Origin: an uncultured Lentisphaerota bacterium
GTDB lineage: Bacteria > Verrucomicrobiota > Lentisphaeria > Oligosphaerales > CAITYL01
Assembly (NCBI GenBank): GCA_903896595.1
Contig: CAITYL010000092.1
Location: 1 to 36,393 of the forward strand
Length of the DNA: 36,393 nucleotides
Reading direction: 5' to 3'
Part shown: piece by piece, positions 34,044 to 36,393 of the stretch
How the letters are laid out: each line of letters opens with the position of its first letter
How positions within the stretch are numbered: the stretch's first letter is position 1
Notes under the pieces: generated by a model
Database searches by the model: none
What the model was told of the DNA's origin: nothing
Seen by the model: only the letters and a program-made list of their open reading frames with translations
Position numbers and translations under genes: made by a program

Positions 34044-34111
34044 CGTTTTGTCGGACCATGTTGGGAACCCCCTTTTCCAAAAGGGTGGCCCCAACATGAT
34101 CCGACAAAACG
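34044..34111. repeat. long inverted repeat CGTTTTGTCGGACCATGTTGGG...CCCAACATGATCCGACAAAACG
   Basis: 22-bp arms with one mismatch; inner hairpin aacccccttttccaaaagggtggcc. Confidence 0.9.
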
Positions 34112-34282
34112 ATTAGGCACCCGCAACCGCGCCCCTCTTGACCAACCGCCGCGCGCCGGCTATGTTTTGGAACGTTCCACTGATTGGTGGCCGGAACACA
34201 CCGTGGCGGGACCGCACAGCGGAGGCTATGGTGGCAAAGGTGGGTGGCCCGAACGTCCTTCAACCAACCATGGAGAAACACG

Positions 34283-34621
34283 ATGCGCACTCTCGTCATC
34301 ATCCTGGTTATTGTGCTGGCGGCCATCGCCATTTCCCTGCTGGTGAAGCCCGCCCCGGCGCCCCCCCAGGTGACCCCGGCAACGCCATCCGTCCCCGCCA
34401 CCCGCCAAACCGCGGCCGTGCCCCGGCCGGTGGCCGCCCCGGCCGCTCCCGCGCAGCCGGAATTGCGGGCGGCCGCCGCCACCGGCGTGGTCGCCGACCT
34501 GCATACGGCGGCGGACTACGCCACCGGGTACACTCCGTTAAAGATCAAGAAAAATACGCAGACCAAAATCCAAGCCATTCAAGACAAGCACAATCAGGAT
34601 CTGGAACAAGCCCTCAAATAG
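34283..34621 (+). CDS. small membrane-anchored Ala/Pro-rich hypothetical protein
   Basis: MRTLVIILVIVLAAIAISLLVKPAPAPP then Pro/Ala-rich spacer; ggaga before ATG. Confidence 0.65.
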   Translation: MRTLVIILVIVLAAIAISLLVKPAPAPPQVTPATPSVPATRQTAAVPRPVAAPAAPAQPELRAAAATGVVADLHTAADYATGYTPLKIKKNTQTKIQAIQDKHNQDLEQALK

Positions 34622-34815
34622 GATTCGAAATTCCGGCGGAGCCGGTGTAGCAAAGGGCTTGTAGCCCGTCGGAACGCCGCCGGCGCGATACAATCGCTTT
34701 GCCACAAAAAACCACGTAACCACTTTCGTGAATAATCCAAGCTAAAACACCGCCGCTAAGACGACATTCCGCAACTGATTCTTCCATCAACCACACACCC
34801 GACAAGGAGCCCGTC

Positions 34816-36105
34816 ATGTCCACGCCCCTTCCCAAACTCACACCGGCCGCCATCAAGGCCGCCTACGCCGCCGCCCGCAAACAATACGCCGCCCTGGGGG
34901 TGGACACTGAAGCCGCCTTGGCGGCCCTGGACACCCTGCCGATTTCCCTGCATTGCTGGCAGGGTGACGATGTCCGCGGCTTCGAACAGGCCGCCGACCT
35001 CTCCGGTTCCGGCCTGGCCACCACCGGCAACTATCCCGGCGCCGCCCGCACCGGCAGCGAACTCCGCGCCGACGCCGCCACCGCGTTCTCCCTGATTCCC
35101 GGCCCGGTCCGTTTCAACCTCCATGCCATCTACGCCGAAACGGCGGGGGAAAAAGTCGATCGCGACCAGCTCAAGCCTTGCCATTTCCAGCTTTGGATGG
35201 ACTGGGCCAAGAAGCTCGGGATCTGCTTGGATTTCAACACCTCCTTCTTCGCCCACCCCAAGGCCGCCTCCGGCTTCACCCTGTCCCACGAAGATCCCGA
35301 AATTGCCAAATTCTGGCTGCGCCATGGCCAGGCCTGCCGCGCCATTGCCGAAGCCATGGGGCGCGCCCAAAAGGGCACCTGCATCCTCAATCACTGGCTG
35401 CCCGACGGCGCCAAGGACAGTCCCGCCGACCGCTGGGCGCCCCGCCACCGCCTGGCCGCCCAGCTCGACAAGCTGTTGGCCACCAAGGTCGACCGGCGCT
35501 TCTGCCAGGACGCCGTCGAAGGCAAGCTGTTCGGCATCGGCAGCGAAGACTACGTGGTCGGTTCGCATGAGTTTTATCTGGCCTATACCACCAGCCGCGA
35601 GAACGCGCTGCTTTGCCTCGACATGGGGCATTACCATCCCACCGAGACCATTCACGACAAAATCTCCGCCATCCTCAGCTTCCATAAAAAAATCCTGCTG
35701 CACGTCAGCCGCGGCATCCGCTGGGACAGCGACCATGTGGTCATCTTCAACGACGACCTCCGCGCCGTCTTCCAGGAACTGGTCCGCGGCCAGGCGCTCG
35801 ACCGGGCCTGCATCGCCCTCGACTACTTCGATGCCAGCCTGAACCGGATCGGCGCCTGGGTCATCGGCGCCCGCGCCACCCGCAAGGCCGCCCTCGCCGC
35901 CCTGCTCGAACCGGCCACATTGATCCGGGCCGCCGCCGCCCGCGGCGACCAGGGCAGCAAACTGGCGTTGCTCGAAGAAGCCAAAACCCTGCCCCTTGGC
36001 GCCGTGTGGGACCAGTACTGCCTCCGGCACGGCGTCGCCGCCGGTCCGGCCTGGCTCGACACCCTGGCCGCCTACGAGAAGAAAGTCCAAAGCAAACGCC
36101 GCTGA
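34816..36105 (+). CDS. rhaA: L-rhamnose isomerase
   Basis: ISLHCWQGDDVRGFE, TGNYPGAART, RFNLHAIYAE, LDFNTSFFAHPKA, ILNHWLPDGAKD, GSHEFYLAYT, LCLDMGHYHPTETIHDKISA. Confidence 0.96.
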   Translation: MSTPLPKLTPAAIKAAYAAARKQYAALGVDTEAALAALDTLPISLHCWQGDDVRGFEQAADLSGSGLATTGNYPGAARTGSELRADAATAFSLIPGPVRFNLHAIYAETAGEKVDRDQLKPCHFQLWMDWAKKLGICLDFNTSFFAHPKAASGFTLSHEDPEIAKFWLRHGQACRAIAEAMGRAQKGTCILNHWLPDGAKDSPADRWAPRHRLAAQLDKLLATKVDRRFCQDAVEGKLFGIGSEDYVVGSHEFYLAYTTSRENALLCLDMGHYHPTETIHDKISAILSFHKKILLHVSRGIRWDSDHVVIFNDDLRAVFQELVRGQALDRACIALDYFDASLNRIGAWVIGARATRKAALAALLEPATLIRAAAARGDQGSKLALLEEAKTLPLGAVWDQYCLRHGVAAGPAWLDTLAAYEKKVQSKRR

Positions 36106-36150
36106 GCAAATGCAGTAGGAACGCGGTGTCGAGCCACCGCCACTTAAAAG

Positions 36151-36170
36151 GTTCCGGTCATGGCCGGAAC
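36151..36170. terminator. hairpin downstream of rhaA
   Basis: GTTCCGG-tcatgg-CCGGAAC perfect stem; no strong T-tract, so intrinsic termination not certain. Confidence 0.35.
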
Positions 36171-36230
36171 CAGTCAAAAACCAGTTCCAAGAGGTGTTTT
36201 CAAAAGTCCCGATCAAAGTGGCACCGTTTT

Positions 36231-36262
36231 TGGAGTGCGGTAATTCCTTTGCCGCTTTTTAA
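36231..36262. repeat. REP-like hairpin GGAGTGCGGTAATTCCTTTGCCGCTTTT
   Basis: GCGGTAA/TTGCCGC stem with one wobble pair. Confidence 0.55.
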
Positions 36263-36393
36263 TCTCGGCGTTATTTCAAGACCGGGAGCCGCCCGTCCTC
36301 GGGCGGAAATCGATGGCGTCACACCAGTTCCGCCCTTTTATTGGGCCACCGTCCGCCAAACCAATGATGCGCGTCTCCGACGATGACGGATTC

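Noticed and set aside
34756-36216. Minus-strand 486-aa ORF opposite rhaA
   Set aside because: Gly-rich shadow ORF; rhaA is unambiguous on the plus strand.
1-36393. tRNA or rRNA genes
   Set aside because: No cloverleaf or conserved rRNA segment was recognised on either strand by reading; a covariance-model scan would be decisive.
1-36393. Insertion sequences or prophage
   Set aside because: No transposase, integrase or phage structural ORF seen; only short repeat elements are present.

Overview
GC-rich bacterial window that reads as a carbohydrate-catabolism region. The combination of PEP-CTERM proteins, type II pseudopilin-like proteins and many unusual glycoside hydrolases suggests the Verrucomicrobiota/Lentisphaerota/Kiritimatiellota/Planctomycetota sphere; that placement is inference, as no marker gene is present. 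Recognisable genes: a DapA/NAL-family aldolase, an Asp-box sialidase-like protein, a beta-phosphoglucomutase-like HAD, a four-helix-bundle (S23/IVS-type) protein, a GntR/LacI-type regulator, an AraC regulator, a LacI regulator, two PEP-CTERM proteins, two prepilin-type proteins, two GH39-like enzymes, two GH127/DUF1680-type enzymes with the Glu-x-Cys and Cys-Cys zinc/nucleophile motifs, two GH36-type enzymes, a GH5-like enzyme, an esterase, two URO-D-family proteins (plus a remnant of a third), a YefM/YoeB-type toxin-antitoxin pair and L-rhamnose isomerase. The most interesting signals are: (1) two copies of one gene order, regulator > PEP-CTERM > 9-nt-period GTGGAC hairpin array > prepilin-like > secreted glycoside hydrolase; (2) a family of hairpin arrays sharing one layout (several short units, then the same units inverted, period 9 or 10 nt) but differing in core word, some inserted in frame in a coding sequence; (3) a repeated 3'-tail/leader-ORF cassette with ATGA start-stop overlaps ahead of successive glycoside hydrolase genes; (4) an accessory domain shared by a GH127-type and a GH36-type enzyme in different positions. 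All assignments come from reading the sequence and the supplied translations; no database search was run.
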